The notes beneath the pieces were generated by a model. It saw only the letters and a program-made list of their open reading frames with translations, did not search any database and was not told the origin of the DNA. This document shows, piece by piece, positions 1 to 12,776 of a stretch of 64,000 nucleotides of DNA (its first letter is position 1; every line of letters starts with the position of its first letter). Source of the DNA: Phallusia mammillata (taxonomy: Eukaryota > Chordata > Ascidiacea > Phlebobranchia > Ascidiidae); the NCBI GenBank assembly GCA_003260075.1, contig QLIY01000023.1, positions 270,667-334,666 of the forward strand, written 5' to 3'. The position numbers and the translations under genes are program-made.

Positions 1-321
1 TTATGCAACAGAATTGTACGAAAAATCCAAATCTCCAGTCAAGACACACAAACCATTTTTTTGTTGAATATTGCAAGTGAAGCGTCCTGGTCTCGCTAAC
101 CAGAAGCACGATATGCATAATTAGGCTTTCGGATCAAAATGCTTCAACTTCACTTCAATAAAAACTAAATTGGCAAGGATGTAGAATAAAACGTAGGCTA
201 CTCATTTTATTAACCAGACGTTTCGACAAAAACAATTGTCATTATCAGTGGAAATAATGTACAAGCAAGTCCGTGTCTTGTGTACTTAATTTCACTTGAT
301 TGTATCATAACCTACTTTTAC

Positions 322-533
322 CTGTAATCTCCCCACTGTCCAGGATTGAAGGCGTTTGCCTCGGAAGACGAAGGACAAACTTGGGCAAGGTCAGTAGCTG
401 ATGCATCATAGTAAAAGTCCAAGTGTAAGTCGCTTACGTGCCAAAACGTTCCAACGTTGTTCGCCTTGTTAGAAGGAGAACCACAGACGTACCCAAATGC
501 TAGTAAAAGCGCAGGCAGAGTTGAAAGTCTCAT
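322..533 (-). CDS. SMPDL3: SMPDL3-type acid sphingomyelinase-like phosphodiesterase, first coding exon (partial)
   Basis: The minus-strand exon starts with ATG at 533-531 and ends at a GTAAAA donor just below 322 (212 nt, phase 2). It encodes about 70 residues. A hydrophobic signal peptide (MRLSTLPALLLAFGYVCG) is followed by FWHVSDLHLD, the first metal-binding segment (Asp and His of the calcineurin-like phosphoesterase fold). A CPSS...ANAFNPGQWGDY stretch then matches the CASS...ANASNPGPFGD region of vertebrate SMPDL3A. Family knowledge: these are secreted or lysosomal zinc phosphodiesterases acting on nucleotide or phospholipid-derived phosphodiesters. The rest of the catalytic domain must lie beyond base 1; I found no second exon in 1-321. 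SMPDL3A versus SMPDL3B cannot be decided. The family call is confident because the motif, its distance from the signal peptide and the donor all agree. Confidence 0.85.
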
Positions 534-1009
534 ATTTTTCGAGAAGTAGTTTCAACTGTTAGCAGTGTATCTTTCACACCTTCAGTGCTATTATAATGGA
601 ATTCTGCGCAGTTAAAAAAAAACCTTGACAATATGAAACTGCTTGATGCATAAACGCTTTCGCACAGATTAGTTCAGTATCGCATTACTAAGACAACAAG
701 TTTTTAGAGAACCACACTAAAGAGCAACTGTTTTCAACCTCCAAAATAGGTCCTGTTGTAAGCTATGCCCTTACACCTGTCGTTTATGATTCCCTACCAA
801 CATGTGAGCTTTAAAAGCTCGTTGCCGGAGTGAAAAACAAATATGCTTCGACTGTGTCAACAAATTGATGACTCGGACTGCATAGCAGGCGCAGAAAAGC
901 TGGTTGCACGTTAGCAAATATTTAACTTATGCTGCTTTCTCATTGCCCCTTGATTGTCTCTTATAAAGTGTCACAAAGCTATTGCCGATTGAAGACGATT
1001 GCACCTATT
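534..1009. other. Upstream region of the SMPDL3-type gene, no other gene seen
   Basis: This stretch lies 5' of the phosphodiesterase start codon on the minus strand, so it should hold that gene's 5' UTR and promoter. It is AT-rich with no convincing coding signal on either strand and no clear TATA box at a fixed distance. Confidence 0.4.
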
Positions 1010-1402
1010 ATTTCGAATGCGCAGAAGGCGCGGTCTTGTATAAGCCAAAGCACTTTGATAATGTTTTTCGATAAATTTGCCAGCAGCTTGATACAGGAAG
1101 CGGTATTGTGTCCAAAACGAAAGTTGTTGTTTTGTTTGTGCAACAAAAACCACGTTGCTAAAACAGAATAAAACAAACTTATGACGCCGTATAGGGGGGG
1201 GGGTCACCCATTATTTAGAATGCGCAGAAGGCGCCGTCTCGTATAAACCATCAAAGCACTTTGATAAAGTTTTTCGATAAACTTGCCAGCAGTTTGATAC
1301 AGGAAGCGGTATTGTGTCTGAAACGAAAGTTGTTGTTTTGTTTGTGCAACAAAACCACGTTGCTAAAACAGAATAAAACAAACTTATGACGCCGTATAAA
1401 AC
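1010..1402. repeat. Diverged direct duplication around a G10 run (unmerged contig overlap)
   Basis: Bases 1010-1193 recur at 1211-1402 with substitutions and small indels; the copies are separated by exactly ten G (1194-1203). Both copies end in the same GACGCCGTATA. The arrangement fits two overlapping allelic contig ends joined by a placeholder better than a biological tandem duplication. Apparent reading frames here are chance. Confidence 0.7.
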
Positions 1403-1434
1403 ATGATGAGACACTGCTGTTCGATCGTGAGAAG

Positions 1435-2005
1435 AATATCTTCAAGAATTTTTCTGCTTCCCTTTGGTTATAGCCACGGGATGCCATCGACGTGGTCACC
1501 AAAATAAGGCAACCAAAAAATCTAATTTTAGTGCCAAACGAAACAAACGTTTTTGAGCAAATTTTTGCATTTACGAGGCATGAAATATCACATGTCTTTT
1601 TTGCCAGAAAAAAACTGTTCCAGCAACTCCTTGTTCGTAAAAAATACTTCGTACAACTCAAAAGCTCAGGTCTAGGTTTACTTTTATTTGAAGCAGGGAT
1701 TTCACCACCCTGCATGGACATATAGGGGGGGGGGTATCTTCAAGAATTTTGCTGCTTTCCCTTGGTTATAGCCACGGAATGCCTTCGACGTGGTCACTAA
1801 AATAAGGCAACCAAAAAATCGAATTTTAGTGCCAAACGAAACAAACGTTTTTGAGAATTTTTTTGCATTTACGAGCCATGAATTATCACATGCCTTTTTT
1901 TTGCCAGAAAAAAAAACTGTTTCAGCAACTCCTTGTTCGTAGAAAATACTTCGTACAACTCAAAAGCTCAGGTCTGGGTTTACTTTTATTTGAAGCAGGG
2001 ATTTG
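1435..2005. repeat. Diverged direct duplication around a G10 run (unmerged contig overlap)
   Basis: The segment beginning TATCTTCAAGAATTTT near 1437 recurs from about 1735, after ten G at 1725-1734. The two roughly 270-base copies differ by scattered substitutions and homopolymer indels, as alleles would. No coding function is apparent. Confidence 0.7.
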
Positions 2006-2609
2006 ACTTAAAAAAACATGATCACATATACGCTTTGGTTGAATACCCTGTGACGTACATCACCAAGTTTTGGTATGTTACGCAACTGGATGTCAGAGGA
2101 AAAAGATAGAAGATTGTTAAAAATAAGACAAAATAAACACTCAAGTTGAAAACAAGAACATTTCTTTGTAATAAGGACAATTATTTTTTTATAAGACATT
2201 GTTCTTTAAAATATGGACAAATCTGAGAAATAACGGCGGCATGACAACTCCTGGTTATAGCCCTCACAGACGATTCGCCTTAACTTAGCGTGGGGCAAAA
2301 ATCTTTATTGTTTAATTTGTTTCTCGGTCGAAAGCCCGCTGGTTACACATTTCAAATTTGCCGTAAGGCCCAATAAACCTTTTATAAGTCGAAATCTAAA
2401 AGGTGCTAGTCTCACTAACCATGCGTACCAAGATTTATTGCGCAATTTCGGCCCACAGTTTGCATGAATAAAAAAGACTTTTCACGCCAATATATGGATT
2501 CATTATTATTTAATAGATTTCAAATGAACGTTAGGTACATGTAAATATACAGCGAAAGCCAAGTACAATTAAAAACTATTTTCACAGCGAAGTTTTACTT
2601 GGTGGTTTT

Positions 2610-3010
2610 ACGCCAGGGATGTGTGGTTAAGGTACAACGTTACTTACGCTTTTATCATGACCTGCGTAAATGCGCGTTTGGAGAACATGATCTGGGGGGG
2701 GGGGGGTTGAACGCCAGAGATGTGTGATTAAGGTACAACGTTACTGACGCTTTTATCATGACCTGCGTAAATGCGCGTTTGGAGAACATGATCTTTATGA
2801 TTTGTTTTATTATCTCGCGTTGTGAGCCGTAGAGTGTTTTTAAACGCTTTAAAGAAATTTTCAATGTGTCGCAAAAAAGTTTGGGGGACGAAATGCAATG
2901 GGGGGGGGGAGATTTGTTTTCTTATCTCGCGTTGTGAGCCGTAGAGTGTTTTTAACGCTTTAAAGAAAGTTTCAATGTGTCGCAAAAAAGTTTGGGGGCC
3001 GAAATGCAAT
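2610..3010. repeat. Two successive diverged duplications around G runs
   Basis: The 84-base segment ending at 2693 recurs after a 13-G run (2694-2706). The segment starting near 2811 then recurs after a ten-G run (2900-2909) and ends in the same TTTGGGGG(A/C)CGAAATGCAAT. The contig between the two runs is only about 190 bases, so this looks like a small allelic contig placed between two neighbours. Confidence 0.65.
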
Positions 3011-4933
3011 TGTCATGTTTTAGGACTTGATGGATAAAATGTGTGTTGTTTGGCCTGCAAAGTCAAAATCAATTGTTTGTTCCGCAACTCAAAAAATATT
3101 GGTAAACACCGCGTCAGTGCATGTAGGACCCAGTGGCCTTGTTTTCTTAATTTTTAATCTTTTGATTTTGGTAATTAAAACGTAAAGTGTTGTTCCTATC
3201 CGAACAATTAAGTTTAGTTAAACCAATTAATACACTGCAAAAGGTGAACTAAGATCTATATACTTGCAGTTCATTCAAAAAATATTTTATGCTAACTCAA
3301 AAAACAGTAATGGTTAAAACACTTTTTAGGGAATATGAGGAACTATCTTTTTATTTTCCTGCTCCAGTAATGATTTCTAAAATCCGCGAAAAAATGCATG
3401 GTGATAAAGTACGTAAACCAACTCAAATACTCCCAAACATAACATAAATGTAATTGCATCATTTGAACGCGTTCGTTCAGCTCTCATTCCCAACTATAGC
3501 CCGCCATTATAGCTGTCAGCTTCATTTTTTACTTCCCGCTTCGTCGCTTTCTGATAAGTTCTGACATGTGGACAATACGAGACAACAAAGGGCAGCGTAT
3601 AAATACACATCTCGCTGAAGATCCCTGTGATCTGGGCACAAAGACGAAATTGGCCGGGTTTTCGGACGCCGATCGCCGGCCAATCAAAATGGACAGACGT
3701 GCGAGATGATTGTGTCGCTCAAGCCGAATTAATCCGCCATCAAATTACCCTGCCCGGTGTAAGACTTCAACACCCTAATTCGTCGTGATTGCTAATTCCA
3801 TGGGTCATTGCTGGGCAGTCATGAATATTTCATTTATTCTACGCTTGGACCCATAACTTATGATGATACAGTCGATACAAGTCGATGAAAAATCGCGCTC
3901 TTTGCCCTCTTATATATTAATTCGTAGCGTTAGGTCCGTCTTTCGCTATCGAAGTGGAATCGCATGACAATCTGGATATAATAGAAATTGATTTTAGCCC
4001 AATTGTTAGCTGATGTAAAATCACGGCTGTCAAAACTTTAAAAGGCAAGCAGTGAAGCCGCTGTGAAAATTTAGGTAAATATGTGATTACTTTAGGTACA
4101 CATAAGTTATAACTACAAATTACTAATATTTTACTTTTTTAGGTCCAAGAAACGTTTAAAGAAGTTATCGGTCGTAAACAAATTGGAAATCTTGTAGAAA
4201 TAAGTCGTTTTTGTTTTTTCGTTACCTTTTTTAAAAAAATGTAAATGGTCCCTAATATTTCTAAATTGCTGTCCTTTAGTGGCACCAAAAATGTCTTTTG
4301 GTCTAAGTCTGCAAACTTAACCCAATTTCGTACATTACAAAATCCTTTTTTATTTTAGCTATTGATTAAGAAACAAACGTTTTTTTCACATCGAACTATA
4401 AAAAACGAAAGTTTGTAAACAATAACTCGGCAATTTGAATCTGACCGAAATTCACATTATTGGTTCACCCACCTGGCGATTTTGCATGTTAACAGGAGCA
4501 ATGTTGTTTACAATATCGCAATTATGTTCCGTTCCACACCTTAAGCTATCCGTGCGAATCTTTGCGTAAGCTTCTGAAAATCTCTTTTATTCAAATGTTT
4601 TGTTTTTTGCACTCGGAATATACAAATCGGACTCCAATTCAAATTAAGATTAACTGAGTATTCCCATCGTTTGCAGAGACAGTCACTTGCGATGTTGCGA
4701 CAAATCGCTTCTTCTCTTCCAGGGAAACAAAAAGCTTTTTCGTCTATAGTTTCGATTAATCGGATAAGGAGACCAAAAATCAGCATATTATTTCTATTGT
4801 CGTCCAGGATTAAAATACATTTCGGGGTTTGTTGATGGACAGGACTGGTCTGATATCAAATTAAAAATGCCTATTGTTTTTTAATGGAAAAATATGTCGG
4901 CGTTATAAACACAATGTGAGGCGGCAAACGGCA

Positions 4934-4979
<46 letters not shown>

Positions 4980-7620
4980 CCTTTTCAGTTTTCGAAAATA
5001 AAACTGTGACCAAATGGACACAAATGAAAAAACAAAGAGCCGATTTGACTAAATTTTATACCAGCATTTTTCGGGCACAATTTTTATTAATACCCATTAT
5101 TTTAAATTCTATGCAAACTGGTCGCTAACTTAGGAGCTTGGTGAAATTGTATGGTCATTTTTAGCTGAGGATCGTACCCGAAAATATTCCCACAAAATGT
5201 TTAAAAAACAAACTAAACAATATCCATGCGAAAAGATGACAAAAACACTTTAATGCGAAGATTTGTTGGTAAAAACAGTTTTATAAATCAATGTTAACAA
5301 ATAAGTTAGGGTTAAATTAAACCATAAAAAATAAACAATTAAACCGGAAAAATCATGGAATCCAGAAGCAGTCATTTAATACATGATAGATTTAGGAATA
5401 CGTCGAAGCTCAAACAAATTGGATCAGATGAGAAAACAAAGCGGCAATAATCTTTACTAAACGGCGCAACCAATACACAGCGGCGTCGAGGGAATAACAC
5501 GAGCTCTTGTATTGTGGTGAAATTTTAATTTTTGGCAATAATTTTATAATAAGATTAAACGCAATATTTGAGCTCTGATTATAGATAAAAACTTACAGGT
5601 GGAAAAAATTAAATAAATTGAAGAAAGAAAACGTGATTATTATTTTTTTTATAACAAACTTTAGCAATTGTGGGACCTATTTAGTTTTATTTATCATTTT
5701 ACTCTAACTTATGCACAAATCAATAAAAGCAGCATTCACTGAAGAGGCGTGGGTATAATAATGAACCTATAACAGACACTCTTGCATAAAATCATACATC
5801 ATTCATTGTTACTTGAAAGCATTACCAATGCTTACGGGCCTATAATAAAAACCTACTGATGAGTATCTAATTCTACAGTGCTCATCCTAACCACAACGTA
5901 TATGACGCGAGCTGACGCAAATGTGTACAATCGAGCACCTGATACTAGGGAGTGAAAACCATGGGAAAGTACATAGGTCTTGATCATGTCCATCGCATTG
6001 CTATCGTAGTTAGCAGTCTTGTAATCGTCCAAGTGCCGATTTCGCAAAAAGCTGCATTATTAATGCATTAACTCTGTAATGTTCAATTACTGTCGCTTTG
6101 GCATTGCAGTCACACGCAGATTGCGGGTCAGGACGAATTTCGAGGCAACCGATTTATAGAAAATACCGGATTGCATGACATTAAATTTTTAGTATTACGT
6201 GGACTGTTTTTTCCAATAAAATGCGCATTTAATAATTGTAATATAAGCGATAACTCTTTTAGATTTTTTTTCATTTTTTATTTGTATTTTTTACGAAATA
6301 ACTTAGTATTTTGAAACAGTAACATGTTGATAAATACATTGGTTACTAAAATGCATTCTTGAAACGACAATAAAACTTGTCAAATGAATTACGATAATTA
6401 TATTCACTTAAAAAACATTTTGTTCTAATTTCAAATTCTGCGTTGATTCGTTGAATTTGGCAACTTCCGGAGTAACTTAAGTTTTTTTTACGTTACGCGA
6501 TCAAGCCACGCCTATTTTTACTCAACAACAATAACAACACGGTGTACGCAGGTGTGCTCAATACGAGAAAAAACGTGGCTATCGGAGCCCGACTGGGACC
6601 GGTCGTGGGATTTGGCGCTTTAAGTGTCAACAATGTAACCGACAATTTTTTCTTTTCAATACAAGGTCAACTTTATTTTGGGCCGGGGACAACAACGAAA
6701 ATTCCAGCGCGTCCCGCCCCTGTGTGTGTCGCTTATCCTTCGGTATTGTGACGACAACGCCGTCAATGGGCCGTCCTCCCATTGCTGGGTTAGGGGTGGA
6801 TTGTGCGACAACGAAGGGCGCGAATTCACAGGTTAAGTGACATTTAGGCGGCGGAAAACAGGCACGGCGCAATTATGCTGCTCGGTCATGGGTGAATATC
6901 TTTAGACGTTATTTAATCCCGCGCGCTATTATGCAGACCTGCGCACAATCAAACATTAATAAACCCCGTCGCGGGTAATGGTCGGTTCGGGGGCGGCGTT
7001 TAAACGGTCGTTCTCGTGAGAATATACGCCAGGGCTCTGACGTTTGGGGACGCGCAAGTTTTTCGCCATTTGCCCCTCGTTCACCCGGTAAGCTCATAAG
7101 TATACGGTGGCGGCCATTTGTAGATCGTTCACTGTACGCCAGTTACAACGCAATTGTCATTTTACCTTGTAGTTACCTCATTGCGCTGCGGTAGATCATG
7201 TCCAGACGCGTTTAGGGTAAAATGGTACACTGGTTACCGCGCGTGACCAGTAGATAACAGTCAAAAATCGCTGTACAGTAACAGTAGTTGCCTTTTGCTT
7301 TGTGCATTTTTGTGATTTTTAAATTTTACCCTAAAGCTTGTTTACAGTTCTCCGAAGGATATGTCATAAGTGTCAGATCATAGAAAAGAAACAAAACAAA
7401 AATATGACAGTATGTAGTTATTAAAGCTTTATTTTATTAAAATAAAGTCAAAACCTTTTACGAAAAAAAATTAAATGTGAAATTGTTTTTGTGGGTAGAG
7501 CCGTAGCCGCTTAACGATCTTGCATGAATTCTTGGATTTGCATGCGGCTGTCAATCAAAAGCGAAAAAATGGGGATTAGAATCCTAATCCGTGCAAGAGA
7601 AGGCGAGCGATGAAAAACTC
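3011..7620. other. Non-coding DNA upstream of BarH, with CpG-rich blocks
   Basis: No gene is supported here. The background is AT-rich, but two blocks differ. Bases 3590-3960 contain CpG-rich DNA with several TAATTC/CAATCA-type homeodomain-like words. Bases 6540-7260 are strongly GC- and CpG-rich and carry short open frames that lack coding character. Both are candidate cis-regulatory DNA for the adjacent homeobox gene, but this rests on base composition and position only. A 45-base G run (4934-4978) interrupts the stretch. Confidence 0.4.
4934..4978. other. 45-base G run, probable gap placeholder
   Basis: Uninterrupted G run with unrelated flanks. A short reading frame crosses it as polyglycine, which I regard as meaningless. 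It fits the set of long homopolymer runs in this window that seem to stand for gaps of estimated size. Confidence 0.65.
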
Positions 7621-7625
7621 TGCTG

Positions 7626-7665
7626 CTTGTATATAATCACACAGCGATTCGTCTTCTCACAGTGC
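7626..7665 (+). promoter_or_regulatory. Candidate TATA box and start region of BarH
   Basis: TGTATATAATCACAC near 7628 resembles a TATA box and lies about 420 bases before the BarH start codon. Transcription could begin near 7655-7670. A CTAATATG...TTTTTTAG acceptor-like sequence ends at 8016, so the 5' leader may be spliced (or trans-spliced if this is a tunicate) before the ATG at 8049. Position and sequence are the only evidence. Confidence 0.35.
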
Positions 7666-8048
7666 TGTGTGTATAGTGCGTCAATCATACACACTAAAAC
7701 CCGAGTGGACCAGGACTTTGGACTCGTTTATTAAAGAAGAACATAAATCAGACTTTTTGTAGACCGTTAGTTGTTTTTGTATAAAAAAACTGGAAAGTTT
7801 TAGTTGGGTGTTTAGATTTGAGGATAAAATTTACAGTGTTTGGATTGAAGGACAATGTCCAGTTTTTGTGTTTTCTTGGTAAATTTCTGCCATTAAAGAT
7901 TGCTATTTATTGAACAGTGAATACGATAAATACACCCTAGTGACATAGATCTATCTGCCTTTCTGTGGCATTAATTTACATTAAAATTGAAGGCTAATAT
8001 GTATTGTGTTTTTTAGATTTTGCACATCAATACAAAATATAGTTCAAA

Positions 8049-9922
8049 ATGGAATGCTTAACATCATCAAAACGAGAAACGAGAATCTCTAATGATACGG
8101 ATTGTTCGGGTTCTGACGCTGCGGATCGCAAGATTCATCAAGAAAAGTCAACGAGCTTCTCAATAGAAAATCTTCTCAAACAAGAAAAACCCTCCAGTGT
8201 GCGCGTCAGCCCACCCAGGGTTGATCCAAGGTTTTTGAGAGGGTCCCCAGAACAGAAGCGGGATTCCCCGTCACCCCATGAGGGTTCACACACTTTTAGC
8301 ACCTCGTCAGGTTCACCCTGCACCGAGCGCACACCCACGCACTTCTCCCCACCTCATCATCCAGGGTTATTTCCCCCGAATTTTGGGGCCGAGCAACGTA
8401 TGGCATTCGGCCAACTGGGTAAAAAAAAAATTTTCTAACGTATTTGGCTTTACAAAGATTGATTTCATAACTTTTAGCTAATGAATATATTTTAAACTAA
8501 GAAAACTATGATATCATATCCTACAAAACTGTGCATTCTGATCAAGAATGTGGAACACTATGACACATTATAAAACCTATCTTGTATATTTCAGCAGCTC
8601 ACCAAAACCTCTTCCTAAATCCGTTTATGCCTAATTTGTGGAATTTGCGTGCCCCGAACGCTCCAAATCCGATGTTCGTTCCGTTTGTTGGTGGCACAAA
8701 ATATCCTGGTCAGACCGACATGCAAAAAAGTCCTGAACCAGAACAAGGTAATTTTGCATTTAAAATTCATTTTTTACTCAAAAAATGTAAATTCAGATAA
8801 AAAGGGCAAAGCAATAATTTTAGATTATTATTATCGATTTTGATTTATTGTTGAATAAAATATAACAAAAGTAACAAAACAAAAATTGAACCAAAATGAT
8901 TTTAATGTGTGCGTTTAAAGTTCGTTGTTGCTGGGCTGGGCGTTTTTACACCGTATGATGCGAGTGTAGAACATTTTTAATGTATTCACACATTCTTGCG
9001 TCGCTTCTCATATTAACACGGTCATTGCTTTTAGTCACGTCGCCATCCAACGCACCAGAAACGTGGGAATCTCGAAACGGAACGGTTGAAGATGAACACA
9101 GATCTGCTGCAAAACGCAGGGAAAGGGTAATGATTCCTATGAAGACAAAGAAAGCGCGTAAAGCAAGAACCGCCTTTACTGATGATCAACTGATGCAGTT
9201 GGAAAAGAGTTTTGACAGTCAAAAGTAAGTTTCCACTGTAAATGATTCCGCGGGCGCTCCGGGCTTCTTTGAGGGGGCTTGTGTACGATAAAAGTATCCT
9301 TAAAAATGTGTGTATTTTTCGTGTTAAACGATACATGTTTCTTCCCAAAAAATGATATGTATCTTCAAAAAAAAAAAAACACGACCTTGCAAAATTATTG
9401 TGTTGTTTTTAAGAAACATGTCAATGGCGAATAAATTCGCGTGCATGTTTAATGGATTTTCTGACACTATTTAAACCAGTTTTTATGCCTAAAATGTCCA
9501 AAAACCAAACGAATTTACAAGCCGATTTTTAAAAAAGTAAGCGTTATTTTGGAGCTTTGGCTTTCAGCTTGTTTTAACTTCTTTGTGGTTTTCGCGTAGC
9601 TTGATAATAATCTATGCATATGTCCTGTTCACCTCTAACTTATTTTTTACAGATATTTATCAGTTCAGGACAGGATGGATCTCGCACAAAGACTCAATTT
9701 GTCCGACACGCAAGTCAAAACCTGGTATCAAAACCGCAGGTAAAAATTTGAAAATACCAGAAATAGACAAATACAAATCCATATCCATTGAACAGAAAAG
9801 TTTTATCGTCCGTTTTGTTTCTTCTTAAAAAATTATAAACGGTGAATTGTGCACCTTTTTTGTTTAATATCTCTAAAATAATGGTTTTCATATTAGTTAA
9901 AAATAATAATTAAAATGCGGCG

Positions 9923-10017
<95 letters not shown>

Positions 10018-11868
10018 TGAAACGGCTTTATTCAATAAAATGCAATTGGCACACATGTAACATTAAAGTAATTGATAATGGAGGTATAGAACGACTCTCC
10101 GCCAATCTGGACATCAATTTATTACCAATGTAACATGTTGAGAACAGATGCGGAAACCGGCACCATATTGTATTGTGGTACAGGTGCCAAGACGGTTCTT
10201 CATAAAGCGCAATAATACACAAGCGAGGGACTTAATAGTGTCCAAACGGGGCGATTTGCGATTCCGCTGGGACCCGACACCTGTCACAATACACGGGTTC
10301 CGCGCGTGCCAAGCCAATAGCCAAGCAAATGATTTGAACGTCTTACGGCAATAGCAGCGCTTTGGAGATGCCTAATAAGTCACTTAGGGAATTTGGTCGC
10401 GCGAATTGGCTTTTATTGCGGCCACCCGTTGCTCCAATTATGAGGGAATGTATTGGGTTAATTTGAATGCGCGACGTTAATTGCTACACCTCAAGTGCTC
10501 GTTATAAAAGCCTCTTCGCAGATGTTAGGAAAATGCTTGTTACAGTTTTTCCGCAAATCGATTAGTAAAGCAAATAATTATTGTTTGGGTTTTATATTGT
10601 GCGTTCTATAGCACATGGTAAACATTTGCGAATTTTTGTCCAATTTTTAGACCAGAATGAATTTATGGTGCCATATATGCTTTGTAATACAAAGCATTCA
10701 AATATTATTCATGGGTCATCAGTTTAACAATTACATGACAAAAGTCATAATTTTTCTGTTTATAAGTACGTTAGAGCTTCTATAAGCATAATTCTCGTGT
10801 CTTGACTTGTGTATTCCGAACTAGCATTTAACAACAGTGTATTTCTTAGAACAAAATGGAAGCGACAGACGGCTGTGGGTTTGGAGCTTTTGGCCGAAAG
10901 CGGCAACTTCGCTGCCTTGGAACAAGTCTTGCCTACCTCCAATTCCATGTACATTCGACAAGCTATGCAGAACACAGCAACCCTCAGACCATACCAACCC
11001 GGTACGTAAAAGCCGCCATTTTTAGGTCGTTAAAAATAGATTTTTTTATAGTAATTAGCTGGTTGCTTAAACTTTTTCAAGATTTTTAAAATTAATTTTA
11101 TCATTTAAGTTATTCATGTGTCTGGACAAACACACACAAGGTCCCTGGGTGCACTGTGAGGGACACTGTTAGCTATTGTTTTAGGCTACTATACTGTGGA
11201 TTGTGGACATCTTAACTAACTTCATATATTTTCTTGTGCACCTAAACTGTGTTATAGCATTGTCTTATCAAGCTATCCGCTTAAAGGGGCCGCTTGCCTG
11301 ATTAAATAAATCAACACGTGAACATTGTCGTTTATTTGTGTGTGTGTTTTTTCATCAGGTATGCTTCAAAACTCTTTGCTCCCCTTGCTGTGTCAGTTCT
11401 ACGGCGTTAAATCAGCACCGGTGACAGACGCACCGAATCACATTGCCACACATAGCCCCAATTCGGCAATTCACGCATTAAGTTCCACAGGTGAGCATTT
11501 TAACAAATACTTTTAATCACTTTTTTATTTTATTTTTGGCAATTTTTTGAAAACGTTGGCTACAATACCAAAAATTAAACGTTTTTTTTTGAAAAACTTG
11601 GTAAAAAAACAAAGAAACTTTAAAATTATGTTCAACAAATGTTGGTATTTATAAATGACACATCCTACTATTTTATTGCAATAAAAAACATACTCATTTT
11701 CTTTTATTTGCATTTTTGTAACTCGTCCATATTTTTAACAGAACCGGGGGGGGGGTTACATCCTACTATTTTATTGCAATAAAAAACATACTCACTTTCT
11801 TTTATTTGCATTTTTGTAACTCGTCCATATTTTTAACAGAACCATTCCGAACTGCTCATGCCAATTAA
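8049..11868 (+). CDS. BarH: BarH-family homeodomain transcription factor, seven coding exons
   Basis: Exons with consistent phases and GT-AG borders: 8049-8418, 8595-8747, 9035-9224, 9653-9739, 10850-11001, 11359-11490, 11840-11868; predicted length 370 residues. The homeodomain spans about residues 215-274: [18 protein letters not shown] (exon 3), [20 protein letters not shown] then VKTWYQNRR (exon 4) and [20 protein letters not shown] (exon 5). Thr47 and Tyr49 of the recognition helix and the [10 protein letters not shown] extension are BarH hallmarks. FSIENLL at residues 37-43 is an eh1/FIL-type Groucho-binding motif. In animals BarH/BARHL factors specify sensory and other neurons, usually as repressors. 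The last exon (EPFRTAHAN, stop) is short; its first bases also occur at 11740-11747, just before a G10 run, because of an unmerged overlap. An alternative terminal exon at 19484 also fits the phase. The family call is very secure; the C-terminus is less so. Confidence 0.93.
9926..10015. other. 90-base G run in BarH intron 4, probable gap placeholder
   Basis: Unbroken G run between unrelated flanks in the intron that separates the recognition-helix exon from the TKWKRQ exon. No duplication of the flanks is visible, so some intron sequence is probably missing here. It does not affect the reading frame. Confidence 0.65.
10140..10520. promoter_or_regulatory. Candidate intronic regulatory block of BarH
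   Basis: This part of BarH intron 4 is much richer in GC and CpG than its surroundings and holds several homeodomain-like words (CAATTATG, TTAATTTG, TTAATTGC near 10435-10485). No splice-bounded coding frame is apparent. It may be an enhancer, judged on composition and position only. Confidence 0.3.
11655..11844. repeat. Duplicated end of BarH intron 6 and start of exon 7 around G10
   Basis: About 90 bases ending ...TTTTTAACAGAACC occur before (to 11745) and after (11756-11844) a ten-G run at 11746-11755. Both copies carry the same splice acceptor, but only the second continues into the terminal exon. The best explanation is an unmerged contig overlap. Confidence 0.75.
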
Positions 11869-12205
11869 ACATCGTTGTCTCTGGCGTCATCTGGCGAGAG
11901 CATAATTCACACACTGTATTGCCCTGACCGTTCAACCAATATCCCTATTTTTTCACTTGTTTCATCATCACTGTTCGATGCGACTTCCTTTCAACTTTGT
12001 AGTTCGTTTTGTGCACATTTTCGTTCTTTCGCGTTTATTTAACTTTGTTTACCAATAAACTGTGCAAACAGCATATGGCTGTAAAACTTCATGTCGGATC
12101 TGCACTAGAACGTGATGTATATAATTGAACATCTTATTGCAGGGGGCATTGCTTTATCACGTATACTATAACTGTGTTTTAGTTCTACTTGTGTGCAACC
12201 ATAAA

Positions 12206-12672
12206 GTTTTGCAGCATTTCTGTTGCGTGAGCCCATTTTTGTCTGCAGTTATAATGTAGTTTGGCATCGGATCCTGTTTTCTAAAAGTATCTTCCACAAC
12301 AAAAAACCATCACTTGCATTCTTACAAAAATATTGTTTTTGTTTCATTTATTTTTTGCACAATAAATAATTTAATGCCAACGGCAAGCGATGGATGATAC
12401 ACATTCCGGCAAAAATATTATTACATCGCAAGGGGGGGGGGATAAAGTTTTGCAGCATTTCTATTGCGTGAGCCCATTTTTGTCTGCAGTTATAATGTAG
12501 TTTGGCGTCGGATCCTGTTTTCTAAAAGTATCTTTCACAACAAAAAACCATCCCTTCCATTCTTACAAAAATATTGTTTTTGTTTCATTTATTTTTTGAT
12601 CAATAAATAATTTAATGCCAACGACAAGCGATGGATGATACACATTCCGGCAAAAATATTATTACATCGCAA

Positions 12673-12740
<68 letters not shown>
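12206..12740. repeat. Duplication around G10 followed by a 68-base G run
   Basis: Bases 12206-12431 recur at 12442-12672 with a few differences, separated by ten G (12432-12441). The second copy ends at a 68-base G run (12673-12740). The region lies between the convergent 3' ends of the two homeobox genes, so 3' UTR sequence of one or both may be disturbed or missing. Confidence 0.7.
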
Positions 12741-12741
<1 letters not shown>

Positions 12742-12776
12742 ACGAGATCGACTATTAATACAATAAGTTGGAAACT

